A stretch of DNA of 64,000 bases from Massilia eburnea (GCF_009720745.1 NZ_WNKX01000004.1:1-64000), one strand, 5' to 3'; shown: positions 1-7,299, counted from the stretch's first letter. Made by a program: numbers and translations. The notes: generated from the letters alone by a model not told the origin.

Positions 1-76
1 GGCCAGCGGACTCCTCGACCATGCGCACCGCGCGCTCCATCACCTCTGGGGAAAACTTGGTAGATTTGCGTTTCAT
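1..76 (-). CDS. IS3-family transposase OrfA, N-terminus only
   Basis: The first 25 residues of a protein that continues beyond the window. It starts MKRKSTKFSPEVMERAV and continues with RMVEESAG. The pattern K-F-S-P-E-x-x-E-R-A-V-R-M-V is the usual start of the helix-turn-helix OrfA protein of IS3-family elements, which binds the element ends and is normally joined to OrfB by a programmed frameshift. The GGAG ribosome binding site a few bases upstream of the ATG supports the start. Only the 5' end is present, so activity cannot be judged. Confidence 0.7.
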   Translation of the reverse strand, partial: MKRKSTKFSPEVMERAVRMVEESAG

Positions 77-127
77 AAGCTCCATTCTCTCAAATGTTGG
101 AGCCTCCCAGATTTCCGGTCCGGTTCA
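1..127 (-). mobile_element. End of an IS3-family insertion sequence
   Basis: One end of an insertion sequence whose body runs off the left edge of the window. Read on the minus strand, the end begins TGAACCGGACCGG at about position 127. It is followed about 50 bases later by an orfA-type start codon with a GGAG ribosome binding site. The outer bases TG/CA and the orfA start so close to the tip are typical of IS3 elements. The tip lies directly against the broken tnsA reading frame and supplies its stop codon, so the element inserted into tnsA. The other end and orfB cannot be seen. Confidence 0.7.
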
Positions 128-517
128 AACTGAACCCTCTGCGCGTAGCTGCGGATGCTTGACTCCAATGAGCTCGGCACATGCCAACGTGCCCGGCACT
201 AGGTGATTTGGATGAGACATGCTGTATGCCGCGATCTGAGGACCCTGCCAATCCAAAGCCAGAGGCACCTGCTCTCGCACGTCAACGATGTCCGGCAGCA
301 TCGTGATAAATGCAAAGACGTCAGCCTCGCCATCCGATAAGAAGTGATGGCTACGCTGGCTCGCTGCCCACTGCATAATGTGGGATCTGCCTCTGCTTGC
401 AGGATCTCCTCGCGTTACCTGATGCCATGGTTGATACTCTGCGAAGACGCCGGCGCCGCGGCCTTGCGTCTCCCAGTTCGCAATTTTTGTCGGTGTGAAT
501 CTCTGTCCTTTGCGCAT
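125..517 (-). pseudogene. tnsA: Tn7-like transposon endonuclease TnsA, truncated by the IS
   Basis: N-terminal part of a TnsA-type endonuclease, the subunit of Tn7-like transposases that cuts the 5' strands at the transposon ends. The start MRKGQRFTPTKIANWETQGR and the segment EYQPWHQVTRGDPASRGRSH are characteristic of the family. Catalytic residues visible are E64 in SDGE and D79 in VDVREQ. The frame stops after about 130 residues exactly where the IS3 end begins, just after VKHPQLR. The catalytic lysine region and C-terminal domain (family length about 270) are missing, so the product should be inactive. The ATG at 517 was preferred to an upstream start at 628 because family similarity begins there and AAGGGA precedes it. 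No tnsB, tnsC or target selector is in the window. Confidence 0.82.
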
Positions 518-610
518 GATTTCCCTTTCTTTTGGGCGAGCGAATCCATCGCCACTGACCCGTGTCGTTTTTCGTGTAAGAGAGGGGATTGACGCGCCCT
601 GAGGGGGCGT

Positions 611-644
611 GTAGATTTCAAGTGTCAATTAGAAATCTGGGTCA
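611..644 (+). repeat. Direct repeat copy 1, possible transposase-binding site
   Basis: Shares GTAGATTTCA(A/G)GTGTC, then an A-rich stretch and TGG(G)TCA, with copy 2 at 880-912. It contains an inverted pair AGATTTC (613-619) and GAAATCT (632-638). The inner part, starting TGTCAATTAG and ending CTGGGTCA (623-644), resembles the 20-base tandem repeats at 7136-7195 when those are read on the minus strand (TGTAATTAAAGTCTGAGACA). It may be a TnsB-type site or a regulator operator. Confidence 0.45.
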
Positions 645-879
645 ATCCCAGCAAAAGCGCCCGGTTTGCCGACCTGGTGCTTTTTTTCTAAGCTAGTTCC
701 CCGTCCTTGCCTCCGTTAGTTAATGACGTTGAGTTCGATATATGTAGACTTGTGGCTGTACTAATTCTCATATTCGCACTTGAGAGGAGAAAGTCCACAG
801 ACAATAGTCACGCGAACAAATATCGTTCATTAAGTTGAAGGTGCAATTGCAAAAGGGATGGCACGCCGTTACCAGGCGC

Positions 880-912
880 GTAGATTTCAGGTGTCTGAAG
901 AAATTTTGGTCA
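880..912 (+). repeat. Direct repeat copy 2, possible transposase-binding site
   Basis: Second copy of the repeat at 611-644, same orientation, 269 bases further right. It begins GTAGATTTCAGGTGTCTGAAG and ends TTTTGGTCA. Spaced copies of a site of about 20 bases are what Tn7-like ends carry, but an operator pair is also possible. Confidence 0.45.
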
Positions 913-951
913 CGCCTCTGCGAATAGACGCTAACCGTGCGTAGCCGCGGA

Positions 952-979
952 AAAAGCGCCTTCGGTCGAAGGCGCTTTT
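952..979. terminator. Rho-independent terminator after the CBASS operon
   Basis: Near-perfect hairpin AAAAGCGCCTTCG (952-964) pairing with CGAAGGCGCTTTT (967-979), flanked by T-rich sequence on both strands. It lies about 90 bases beyond the last CBASS stop codon and can act in both directions. Confidence 0.8.
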
Positions 980-1068
980 CTTGTTTCCGCAGCTAATTAA
1001 TGTTCATTTGGCCCTTTTGTTCGCTGCCTTCTCTCAGCGACTGAACGAAAACGTTGGCCCACAAATGC

Positions 1069-1626
1069 TCAGAGCTTGCTTTTCCGCCCGAGCTGTCGAG
1101 TTAGACGGAACAGCTCAGCCTGGTAGACGGCATCTTGTACAGCATTATGGTTCGCTTTGTGTGCAGGGCCCAGGCGACTCGCCATTACGCTAGAACGGGT
1201 CTCCGTCCAGGACGATCCAGTTACGCCCATGTAGTAGGCTTTGATGTCCAGTGCAGTGAACCCGAAGGGGTTTTCGCCGTAAAAATTATGGAAGTAATAG
1301 TTGATGAAGGACCAGTCGAAGGGGGCATTTAGGCCAACGAACACTGCGGTCCCCCCTTCGCCGCGGGCTGCTTTGATCCACATATCGAATTCAGTCATGG
1401 CTTGACGGGGTTCCGCGCCGCTCAGTTCGAGATCCGCAAGTGAGAACCCTGTTACTGCTAGCGCTTCCAAGTCTGCGTTCCGGTTAAGGGGCTTTAACGT
1501 ACACTCGAAAATTGTCTCAGGCCTATCGACTAGGCAAGCGCCGATTGAGAGCATGCTGTACACGCCAGGGATTGGACCAGACGTCTCAATGTCCACCGAT
1601 ATAAAAACCTCATTCCGAACTTCCAT
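1069..1626 (-). CDS. DEDDh 3'-5' exonuclease of the CBASS operon
   Basis: Protein of 185 residues with the ribonuclease H-like DEDDh exonuclease fold. Motif I is VDIETSG (D12, E14), motif II NAPFDWSFIN (D104) and motif III HNAVQDAVYQA (H160, D165), so all five catalytic residues are present. DnaQ-like enzymes of this type remove nucleotides from 3' ends of DNA or RNA. It is the last gene of the CBASS operon, 68 bases after cap3 and before the terminator. The ATG at 1626 has GGAG six bases upstream, whereas the longer frame would overlap cap3. Similar exonucleases are known as optional CBASS partners and have, I believe, been labelled Cap18. Its role here, such as trimming phage nucleic acid or second messengers, is inference. 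Confidence 0.85.
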   Translation of the reverse strand: MEVRNEVFISVDIETSGPIPGVYSMLSIGACLVDRPETIFECTLKPLNRNADLEALAVTGFSLADLELSGAEPRQAMTEFDMWIKAARGEGGTAVFVGLNAPFDWSFINYYFHNFYGENPFGFTALDIKAYYMGVTGSSWTETRSSVMASRLGPAHKANHNAVQDAVYQAELFRLTRQLGRKSKL

Positions 1627-1694
1627 TCGAATCTCCGTCTTTGCCGAGAGTAGGCGCCCTTCAGAGGCAACATACCCGGCGATTCTGTCTAGTG

Positions 1695-2219
1695 CTATCT
1701 CATCGAAAGCTCTGCCATTAATAACTCGGCCGGGTGGTCGTGGAGCTCGCCCCAACGTAGCCAGTTTCCGCATTTTTCCGCAGACCAGACCGTTATTGCC
1801 GGAACTTCACCACGGTTCCCGATGATGACAGTCAAGTATCGCTCGCGGTTATTGCCAAATGCCCGAAGATAGTCTTCTGTGGTCTTTCTATCCGGCCCAG
1901 ATGGATGGGGCTGAGACTCAGGATGAGTGTGCCATAAGCCAATAGCGTGTCGGCCATTCTCAAACTGTTCATTGCGCGCTTGCGTTGTAGACTCAACATC
2001 TGGGTTGAATGAGTGTCGGCTTCGGCGGTCTCTTTGGTGAGGCCCTACCACGACATCGACTAGAAGGCTCGATGAGTATGGTGTCGGCGAATAGATTTCG
2101 CCACCAGCTTCATTTTGATACCATTTTCGTTGCGCGTAGCCATACATATGACGAAGCGCGCTCTCAGTAAACAAAATATAGCGGGCCCTGTCAGGCGAAA
2201 AGAAAGTACGATACTTCAT
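1695..2219 (-). CDS. cap3: CBASS JAB/JAMM isopeptidase Cap3
   Basis: Protein of 174 residues with a zinc-dependent JAB domain. The metal and catalytic residues are visible: E41 in EAGGE, then H97 and H99 in GLWHTHP, S107 and D110 in PHPSGPD, which is the E-HxH-S-D pattern of deubiquitinase-like peptidases. In type II CBASS, Cap3 removes the CD-NTase from the targets to which Cap2 attached it and so restrains the system. The start ATG overlaps the cap2 stop by four bases (ATGA), indicating coupled translation. The family assignment is strong because the neighbours are cap2 and a CD-NTase. Confidence 0.93.
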   Translation of the reverse strand: MKYRTFFSPDRARYILFTESALRHMYGYAQRKWYQNEAGGEIYSPTPYSSSLLVDVVVGPHQRDRRSRHSFNPDVESTTQARNEQFENGRHAIGLWHTHPESQPHPSGPDRKTTEDYLRAFGNNRERYLTVIIGNRGEVPAITVWSAEKCGNWLRWGELHDHPAELLMAELSMR

Positions 2220-3907
2220 TGGAATGGCCGTTCCATCGTGACTCCAAGGTGTTGCGCGGCGTCAGCCGCCCATTCCCGATATCTCAGCTTCGGCCATTGC
2301 TTGTCCAGGAATTGCCGGCCTCGCACCCAACTAAGAACTTTGGAATTGTCCACTTCATCATCGATCGCCCGAAGTGCATTTTCGGAGACCAATGCAACCG
2401 CATATGCTGCGTTCGCAGAAGTGTAAGCTTGGAAGCGACTACTGCACCCAGGGACTTGTCGAACAACGTCCGCAGGCCAATCGACCGCTTCGAGCCGGTT
2501 GAGTCGGTCCTCTGTGCTCGCCTCTTCAGAGAACCAGAGCGTATCAGGCCTCAATATGCAAACATGTGCTGCCGCAACGAACGGCTCCATCCAGCCGACA
2601 ACCAATTTACATGGATGTTTTCGCCGGGCCTCGTTCAGATGCCATCGCACCTCGGGCTCGCCAGTTAAATCCAAAACAGCTTCGACATCTTTCAGCGTGT
2701 TGGACTTCAGCCATTGTTCGGCCCTACCGTAATAAGGCTTGACAATGCAAGACGGATATTTGCGCTTTAAATGATCTGCAACGGCCTCTGCTTTAGCAAA
2801 GCCCACATGTTGGATGCCGAGAAGGTGACGCCCTAAATTTGCCGTTTCCATAGTGTCAGGATCGGCGAGCGTGATTTGACCGATGCCCGCCTTCGCCAGT
2901 TGCTCAACGACCGGGCTACCGAGGGCACCGGCGCCAAGCACCACCACATGCTTCCGTTGTCGAGTGGATACTTGTGAAATTTGGTCGCGACCTACAGTCC
3001 ATTCAGGATCAATGCGCTCTACCAATAGCGGTTGAATCTTCGCGGGCGGACGGCGCGCGCGGTGACGACCCAACTCTTGATGAATAACGGGGGGGCCGCC
3101 CGGTAATAGAAACGCGAAGCCTCCGTCGTGATTTCGGAACAGAGCTACTCGATGTTCTCTCGAACGCCGCTGACGAAGACGTTGCTCAAAAAAACGGCGA
3201 TACTCTGGGGGCTTCAGACGTGCTCGCAGAACACTCAGTAATGCGTCAACATTTCGCGGCCAAGTCTCTGGCACGAAAGAGTATGAGATTGGAATGTCGG
3301 CGATGATTACACGCACACGCTGCTTCGCCCGATTTCCGAGCGATGCAATAATGCGCTGCACATATAGGTTCTCACCATCACCAGCTACGATGAGCCGCCC
3401 AGGAAGTAGCAAGAGCCCTTCGCGAACTCGTGCCTTTCGTGGGACATCATCTACGGTCCACAATTTGCGAGCGGAGTCGTCTTTTGTTTTAATTTGAGCT
3501 ACGTTGACGGCCCAATAGTTCTGAGGTTCTTTTGAAAAATCTCCGTCGAGATCGCCATTGCTCCACGGATCGAGGAACTCAGTGTAAAACTTATAGAGTA
3601 GCGTCTGCAAACGTTGAGTTCCGTCGAGCCCTCGGCCGGGCCCCGGGTCGCCATCTATACAAAGGAGTCCGTCGATTTCAACATGAGGCACTCGCAGTAC
3701 CGCGTCGGAAGGGAGGCGGATTCGCGCAACAGCCTCTTCAGGAAAACCTTTCGGCAATATAAGCTCAGCGAACGCAATCAAGCGTCCAGTTTGAAGTTCC
3801 GGAAGCTTGATTCGATATACGATGGCGCCATCATTCCTGCGAATGGTTGGTGGTTCTATCAGTACTGCCGCGAGTGTACTGGAAAGCGAAGGAGGCTCAG
3901 TGCTCAT
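2216..3907 (-). CDS. cap2: CBASS E2-E1 fusion ligase Cap2 (ThiF family)
   Basis: Protein of 563 residues joining a ubiquitin-conjugating-like E2 region and a ThiF/E1 adenylation domain. The likely E2 cysteine is C83 in IDGLLCIDG. The E1 nucleotide loop is VVVLGAGALGSPVVEQL near residue 320, followed by the acidic LADPDTMETANLGRHLLG. The likely E1 cysteine is in VPGCSSRFQ near residue 487. Cap2 enzymes attach the C-terminus of the CD-NTase to cellular proteins, which primes second-messenger synthesis. The ATG at 3907, ten bases after the CD-NTase stop, was chosen over an overlapping TTG at 3925. No strong ribosome binding site is visible, so coupling to the upstream gene is likely. Confidence 0.93.
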   Translation of the reverse strand: MSTEPPSLSSTLAAVLIEPPTIRRNDGAIVYRIKLPELQTGRLIAFAELILPKGFPEEAVARIRLPSDAVLRVPHVEIDGLLCIDGDPGPGRGLDGTQRLQTLLYKFYTEFLDPWSNGDLDGDFSKEPQNYWAVNVAQIKTKDDSARKLWTVDDVPRKARVREGLLLLPGRLIVAGDGENLYVQRIIASLGNRAKQRVRVIIADIPISYSFVPETWPRNVDALLSVLRARLKPPEYRRFFEQRLRQRRSREHRVALFRNHDGGFAFLLPGGPPVIHQELGRHRARRPPAKIQPLLVERIDPEWTVGRDQISQVSTRQRKHVVVLGAGALGSPVVEQLAKAGIGQITLADPDTMETANLGRHLLGIQHVGFAKAEAVADHLKRKYPSCIVKPYYGRAEQWLKSNTLKDVEAVLDLTGEPEVRWHLNEARRKHPCKLVVGWMEPFVAAAHVCILRPDTLWFSEEASTEDRLNRLEAVDWPADVVRQVPGCSSRFQAYTSANAAYAVALVSENALRAIDDEVDNSKVLSWVRGRQFLDKQWPKLRYREWAADAAQHLGVTMERPFQ

Positions 3908-3917
3908 GCAAGGAGCG

Positions 3918-5240
3918 TTAAGCAAGACCAGATGTTCGAGGAGCTGGCGACGGCGGCGGCGGAGTCACGCCTGGACCGGAATTGCCGTTGCCACCCTTCG
4001 GACTGCCTGCAGCAGTGCAACCGAAGACTTCGAGAGTTTTTGTCGCAATTTTCTCAATGTCCGTCTGAGCTGCGATTATTGCGAGGTCCGCTTGCAAGAG
4101 TCCACACCACGTCCGGAACGCCTCTGCGCGCTCGCCTCCGTCAGTGTTCCAGCGCTCTGCAAAGTTTTCATCGACTACTGTGGGGTTAGCCAGGTAATAA
4201 CCTAGGTCCGGATAATGTGGAATCATTTCTGGCAGCAGTTCTGCCAAAGCAATAAGGGCATCTACGACATGGGCGAAAGGTACTCGCGTTCCGTCTTCAA
4301 TTAAGTCCGCGAGGCCTTCATAGCAAGTGGTCAGAAGGGTCACCAGGATGATGGAGATCGGCTGAGTTTCCGCTGAAAGATGGCCGCGATGGACACACAT
4401 ATCGCGATGGCGCTTGAACAGGCGGATCGCCACTCGAAGCGTCTCTTCAACTTCAACACTTTGCTTAGCAACCGGTTCAATGCTTGCACGGACGCTGTCA
4501 AACGCCTCAGTCACAAGTTCCCATACGATGGTTCTTTCCGAAGCGCGGTTGACCCACTCCCTAATACCGGCAGGGTTCGAAGTCTTCCAATTTTGCAGAG
4601 GGGTATCGACCACTGCCAAAGCGGATGCCGCGAACTCGAGCTCGGGATTTTTGAGTCCACGCTGCTGACGCGAGGTCAAAGGAACCGTGGTTAAGGGAAC
4701 TGAAGGGGTGAATTCGAGATAAAACGGCTTGTCAGTAAGGTTAATGTTCCAGCAGCGCCTTTTCGGTTCCGCATTCAATTCGTCCAGAGCACTCCCAAAG
4801 GCATTAAAGAACGCCATTGGGTCCTGAGCTTGAAGCTCAGAAATGTCCACTTCGCACACCGCGTCAATGTCAAATTTGCGATTCCCAATTGTTCGAATCA
4901 GCGTTTTCGTGCTTGCAGAGCCCTGAGGAAAAATTTTGATAGCGCTAAGTGGCCAATTCAGTTTCGATGCCAAACGATTTGCGATGTCGCTGTAGGCAGC
5001 GGAAGCCTCGTCAATTATCTCTTGTTTTACTGTAATGTGGTCGTTTACCAGGCTCAACGCGTAAGCGTATGGTTCCCGCTTTTGCTTAACGCGTACACGA
5101 CCTGCATGGCCTTCGACGTTATCGAATACGCTAACATTTAGCCCTTCTACTGCAAAGGAAAAAGACTTCGACAGTTCAGCGACGCCACCGCGACGCTGAA
5201 TTGCGGCCTCAACGAGCATAGCATTTTTGGTCAGTGCCAT
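3918..5240 (-). CDS. CBASS CD-NTase (cGAS/DncV-like nucleotidyltransferase)
   Basis: Protein of 440 residues that should make a cyclic oligonucleotide signal during phage infection. The polymerase-beta-like active site is IFPQGSASTKTLIR (GS at 107-108) followed by KFDIDAVCEVD (D124, D126). The third acidic position appears to be glutamate (E176 in FYLEFTPS). The tail after about residue 415 is rich in Gly, Pro and Ser and ends TSGLA. Such a flexible tail is what Cap2 conjugates in type II systems. The gene starts 11 bases after the effector stop. The clade and the nucleotide product cannot be read from the sequence alone. Confidence 0.92.
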   Translation of the reverse strand: MALTKNAMLVEAAIQRRGGVAELSKSFSFAVEGLNVSVFDNVEGHAGRVRVKQKREPYAYALSLVNDHITVKQEIIDEASAAYSDIANRLASKLNWPLSAIKIFPQGSASTKTLIRTIGNRKFDIDAVCEVDISELQAQDPMAFFNAFGSALDELNAEPKRRCWNINLTDKPFYLEFTPSVPLTTVPLTSRQQRGLKNPELEFAASALAVVDTPLQNWKTSNPAGIREWVNRASERTIVWELVTEAFDSVRASIEPVAKQSVEVEETLRVAIRLFKRHRDMCVHRGHLSAETQPISIILVTLLTTCYEGLADLIEDGTRVPFAHVVDALIALAELLPEMIPHYPDLGYYLANPTVVDENFAERWNTDGGERAEAFRTWCGLLQADLAIIAAQTDIEKIATKTLEVFGCTAAGSPKGGNGNSGPGVTPPPPSPAPRTSGLA

Positions 5241-5251
5241 AGAGGGTTCCT

Positions 5252-6847
5252 TTAGCGAATGGAAATAGGGGGCTGTGTCGACCCTGCCGGAGGAACGACA
5301 CTATGGCCATTAATGGTGAATGCTTCTCTGAACAGTTGCTGGCCATTCGGGCGGTCGTACAGGGTGAACACCGCGTGATGTCCTGCTTGCATGAGCTGAC
5401 CGATGCCAAAGGCAGCACTGGCCGGAGAGACGACGATGAGATGCACACGCTTAGCGTGCATTTTGTCTTGGATGGAATTGATTGCACATCGAGCGGAATC
5501 TATAACTTGCTCCAGGTCTTCCTTCCTCTGTATGCACTCTGCATTGGGATCACCCGTCGTGAGTCGAATCCAAGGCAAATTGCCATTGGCCACCGCCTTA
5601 ATAATACCGTCCGGAAGGGCCTGCTCATCAATACGAGCAGTCAATTCGACCGTTAATAGCACTTCATCCACCTGGGCGTTTGTTAGCCCAGATACTGCAA
5701 ACGTGCCGACCGGATGTTTCGAAGCATTTAGATTCCATTGCCAAGACTGGCGTTGGCGAGAGCGCTGAAACACGTGCACCTTTCGGGCTTCCCCTACAAT
5801 TCGGCCAGCAAGTACCAAAGTGGGGGTGTGATGCAGAGGAAACACTGCGAGTGCTTCTGCCGCAGATCGCCTGCCGAGGTCTTGAACCATATTGCGGATG
5901 GGTAACTCCATCTCCCGGAGATAGTTTCCCCAAAAGTCGGGAGCGGTTCGGTCATCGCGGTTCTGATACGTAAGATGTCTTTTCACGTCAGAATGCATGG
6001 AAAATTCCTCGGCAAGGAGCGCTTCCATGAATTCACTATCGGGGAAATGAGTTGGAATATTGCCGAGATCCGCGAAAAGTGTAAGTACTTGTGCTTCGGG
6101 ATACCGCATTGCCGCACGATAACTACGAACCTTCAACGTGTGCTCGCGCCGCATCTCACGCAACCGGGGAGCCTTGTATAAGTCAGGTGCGAAGGAGTCA
6201 ATCAGACGGTGATGTGCGTCGCACATCAACATAATATTGTCAGGGCGATTCGATAGGACGTGTGATTCTTCCATTGTCCCGCGCGGTCCGTCGGGGTCCG
6301 AAGCAATGATGTGAGCCAGGTAGGCGATGCGCGCCCCTTTGTTGTACAGGGGAACAATGCTCAAATCGTCTCCACAACCTTTAAACATGCAGCACCCGCC
6401 CGCATCGGCCCAGACTTGATTCGCAGTTTGAAGGCTGACGGGTTCTCCGCGCCCATCCACACGTCCCAGGTGGACCTTGCGCTCCTCGAGCAAAACTTCG
6501 ATGTTTTCTTCGGACTTTTGTTGAGGTACCCATGCTGTAGAAGTTATCGCGGCAACGGCCATTTCGGACGGCGAAATTTCGACAGTGAAGAGTCGCTTCT
6601 GCCGAGCCAGTGCCTTAAAGGCAGTCTTCGATTTGCCCTCTGGGTCGACAGAATATAGGACACCGCGGTTGTCAGCCTTCTCGTAAACCTTACAAGTAGT
6701 CCCAGCATGCACAAGTACAACCTCTTTCTTCGCCACCCTCCGTTCGTTAAGCCACTCAGCAAGACGTGCGTCGTCGAATCCACTCAGCGAAGCGGAGCTT
6801 TGCGACGTAGTGTTCGAGGATCCGGGAGAGGTAGTGTCCGCTGGCAT
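5252..6847 (-). CDS. cap5: CBASS effector: HNH nuclease-SAVED (Cap5-like) with N-terminal extension
   Basis: Protein of 531 residues and first gene of the operon. An HNH nuclease region lies at about 150-220 (LAHIIA with H179, then NIMLMCDAHHRLID with N204 and H212/H213), with CxxxxC-like cysteines just before it. The C-terminal half (about 290-520) has the SAVED character and ends in segments such as KRVHLIVVSPASAAFGIGQL. SAVED domains bind the cyclic nucleotide and switch on HNH cutting of double-stranded DNA. Typical Cap5 proteins are about 380-400 residues with the HNH near the N-terminus. This one has about 135 extra residues: a Ser/Thr-rich start, then an alpha/beta-looking segment (residues 25-110). 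No strong ribosome binding site precedes the ATG. Confidence 0.9.
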   Translation of the reverse strand: MPADTTSPGSSNTTSQSSASLSGFDDARLAEWLNERRVAKKEVVLVHAGTTCKVYEKADNRGVLYSVDPEGKSKTAFKALARQKRLFTVEISPSEMAVAAITSTAWVPQQKSEENIEVLLEERKVHLGRVDGRGEPVSLQTANQVWADAGGCCMFKGCGDDLSIVPLYNKGARIAYLAHIIASDPDGPRGTMEESHVLSNRPDNIMLMCDAHHRLIDSFAPDLYKAPRLREMRREHTLKVRSYRAAMRYPEAQVLTLFADLGNIPTHFPDSEFMEALLAEEFSMHSDVKRHLTYQNRDDRTAPDFWGNYLREMELPIRNMVQDLGRRSAAEALAVFPLHHTPTLVLAGRIVGEARKVHVFQRSRQRQSWQWNLNASKHPVGTFAVSGLTNAQVDEVLLTVELTARIDEQALPDGIIKAVANGNLPWIRLTTGDPNAECIQRKEDLEQVIDSARCAINSIQDKMHAKRVHLIVVSPASAAFGIGQLMQAGHHAVFTLYDRPNGQQLFREAFTINGHSVVPPAGSTQPPISIR

Positions 6848-6878
6848 AGTCTAGGAAATCAGGATGACTTTATAGAAC

Positions 6879-6906
6879 TATATATGCCTTATTAGAAATA
6901 TTTCAA
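6879..6906 (-). promoter_or_regulatory. Likely sigma-70 promoter of the CBASS operon
   Basis: On the minus strand TTGAAA (6906-6901) is followed after 16 bases by TATATA (6884-6879), in an AT-rich stretch 32 bases before the effector start. This is a good match to a housekeeping promoter. No operator palindrome overlaps it. Confidence 0.5.
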
Positions 6907-6928
6907 GTCTGAAGTTGACGAAATGTAG

Positions 6929-7012
6929 CTTCGCGTATTGAACTCATTTTCAGCGAATGGCCAATGGAAGCTCGTGCGAGCCGACGACTACTGGCCGGGA
7001 GACCGAATGTAA
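6929..7012 (+). pseudogene. Possible remnant of a protein C-terminus
   Basis: After an in-frame TAG, 27 codons end in TAA. The last ones read NGQWKLVRADDYWPGDRM, which looks like real protein rather than random translation. There is no start codon or ribosome binding site. It may be the decayed end of a mobile-element gene. The family is not recognised. Confidence 0.2.
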
Positions 7013-7135
7013 GAGTTACTAGGCGAAGAGAAAAAACGCCGATCCGTGTGGATCGACGGTTCATTAGGATGTCATCGTTGACCTTGGATGGGTTACCGGC
7101 ACAACGACAATCAGTCTTAGTTATGGAAGAGCCCC

Positions 7136-7195
7136 TGTCTCAGACTTTAATTACATGTCTCAGACTTTAATTACATGTCTCAGACTTTAATTGCA
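7136..7195 (-). repeat. Three tandem 20-base repeats, possible transposon end
   Basis: TGTCTCAGACTTTAATTACA occurs twice without a gap, followed by a third copy ending TTGCA. On the minus strand each copy reads TGTAATTAAAGTCTGAGACA (the outermost TGCAATT...). Units of about 20 bases that begin TGT and end ACA and are packed head to tail resemble TnsB-type binding sites at transposon ends. There are no spacers, so this is not a CRISPR array. Confidence 0.55.
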
Positions 7196-7221
7196 CGGAA
7201 CATTAGGTATGAATTCCTTGC

Positions 7222-7299
7222 GAACGATCGTTCAGTAAAAATAATTTGCACACTAACGAATAGTGCGTTATATTTCAATCCAGTAGCTTAGCGCGCTAA
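7222..7299. promoter_or_regulatory. Palindromes upstream of the hydrolase-OhrR pair
   Basis: Perfect palindromes GAACGATCGTTC (7222-7233) and TTAGCGCGCTAA (7288-7299), with CACTA/TAGTG arms (7251-7265) between them, lie in the 110 bases before the hydrolase start. MarR/OhrR-type dimers bind such sites, so one of them is a candidate operator for the regulator encoded downstream. Which one is used cannot be told. Confidence 0.4.

Larger units (their letters stand above)
518..1068. other. Gene-free stretch between tnsA and the CBASS operon
   Basis: About 550 bases without a convincing gene. It holds the tnsA upstream region, two related 33-34 base direct repeats (listed separately) and the strong hairpin that ends the CBASS operon. 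Short open frames here lack ribosome binding sites and family resemblance. If the tnsA remnant marks a transposon, the transposon end should lie here, because tnsA sits just inside the right end in Tn7-like elements. Confidence 0.5.

Noticed and set aside
981..1193. Small plus-strand frame opposite the exonuclease
   Set aside because: It runs antisense to catalytic exonuclease residues and has no ribosome binding site.
1627..1773. Longer start for the CBASS exonuclease overlapping cap3
   Set aside because: The ATG at 1626 has a clear GGAG site and begins where the exonuclease family begins.
3908..3925. TTG start of cap2 overlapping the CD-NTase end
   Set aside because: The ATG at 3907 is a stronger codon and needs no overlap. 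The six extra residues are not family-like.
7136..7195. Possible CRISPR array
   Set aside because: The three 20-base units are directly joined without spacers and no cas gene is nearby.
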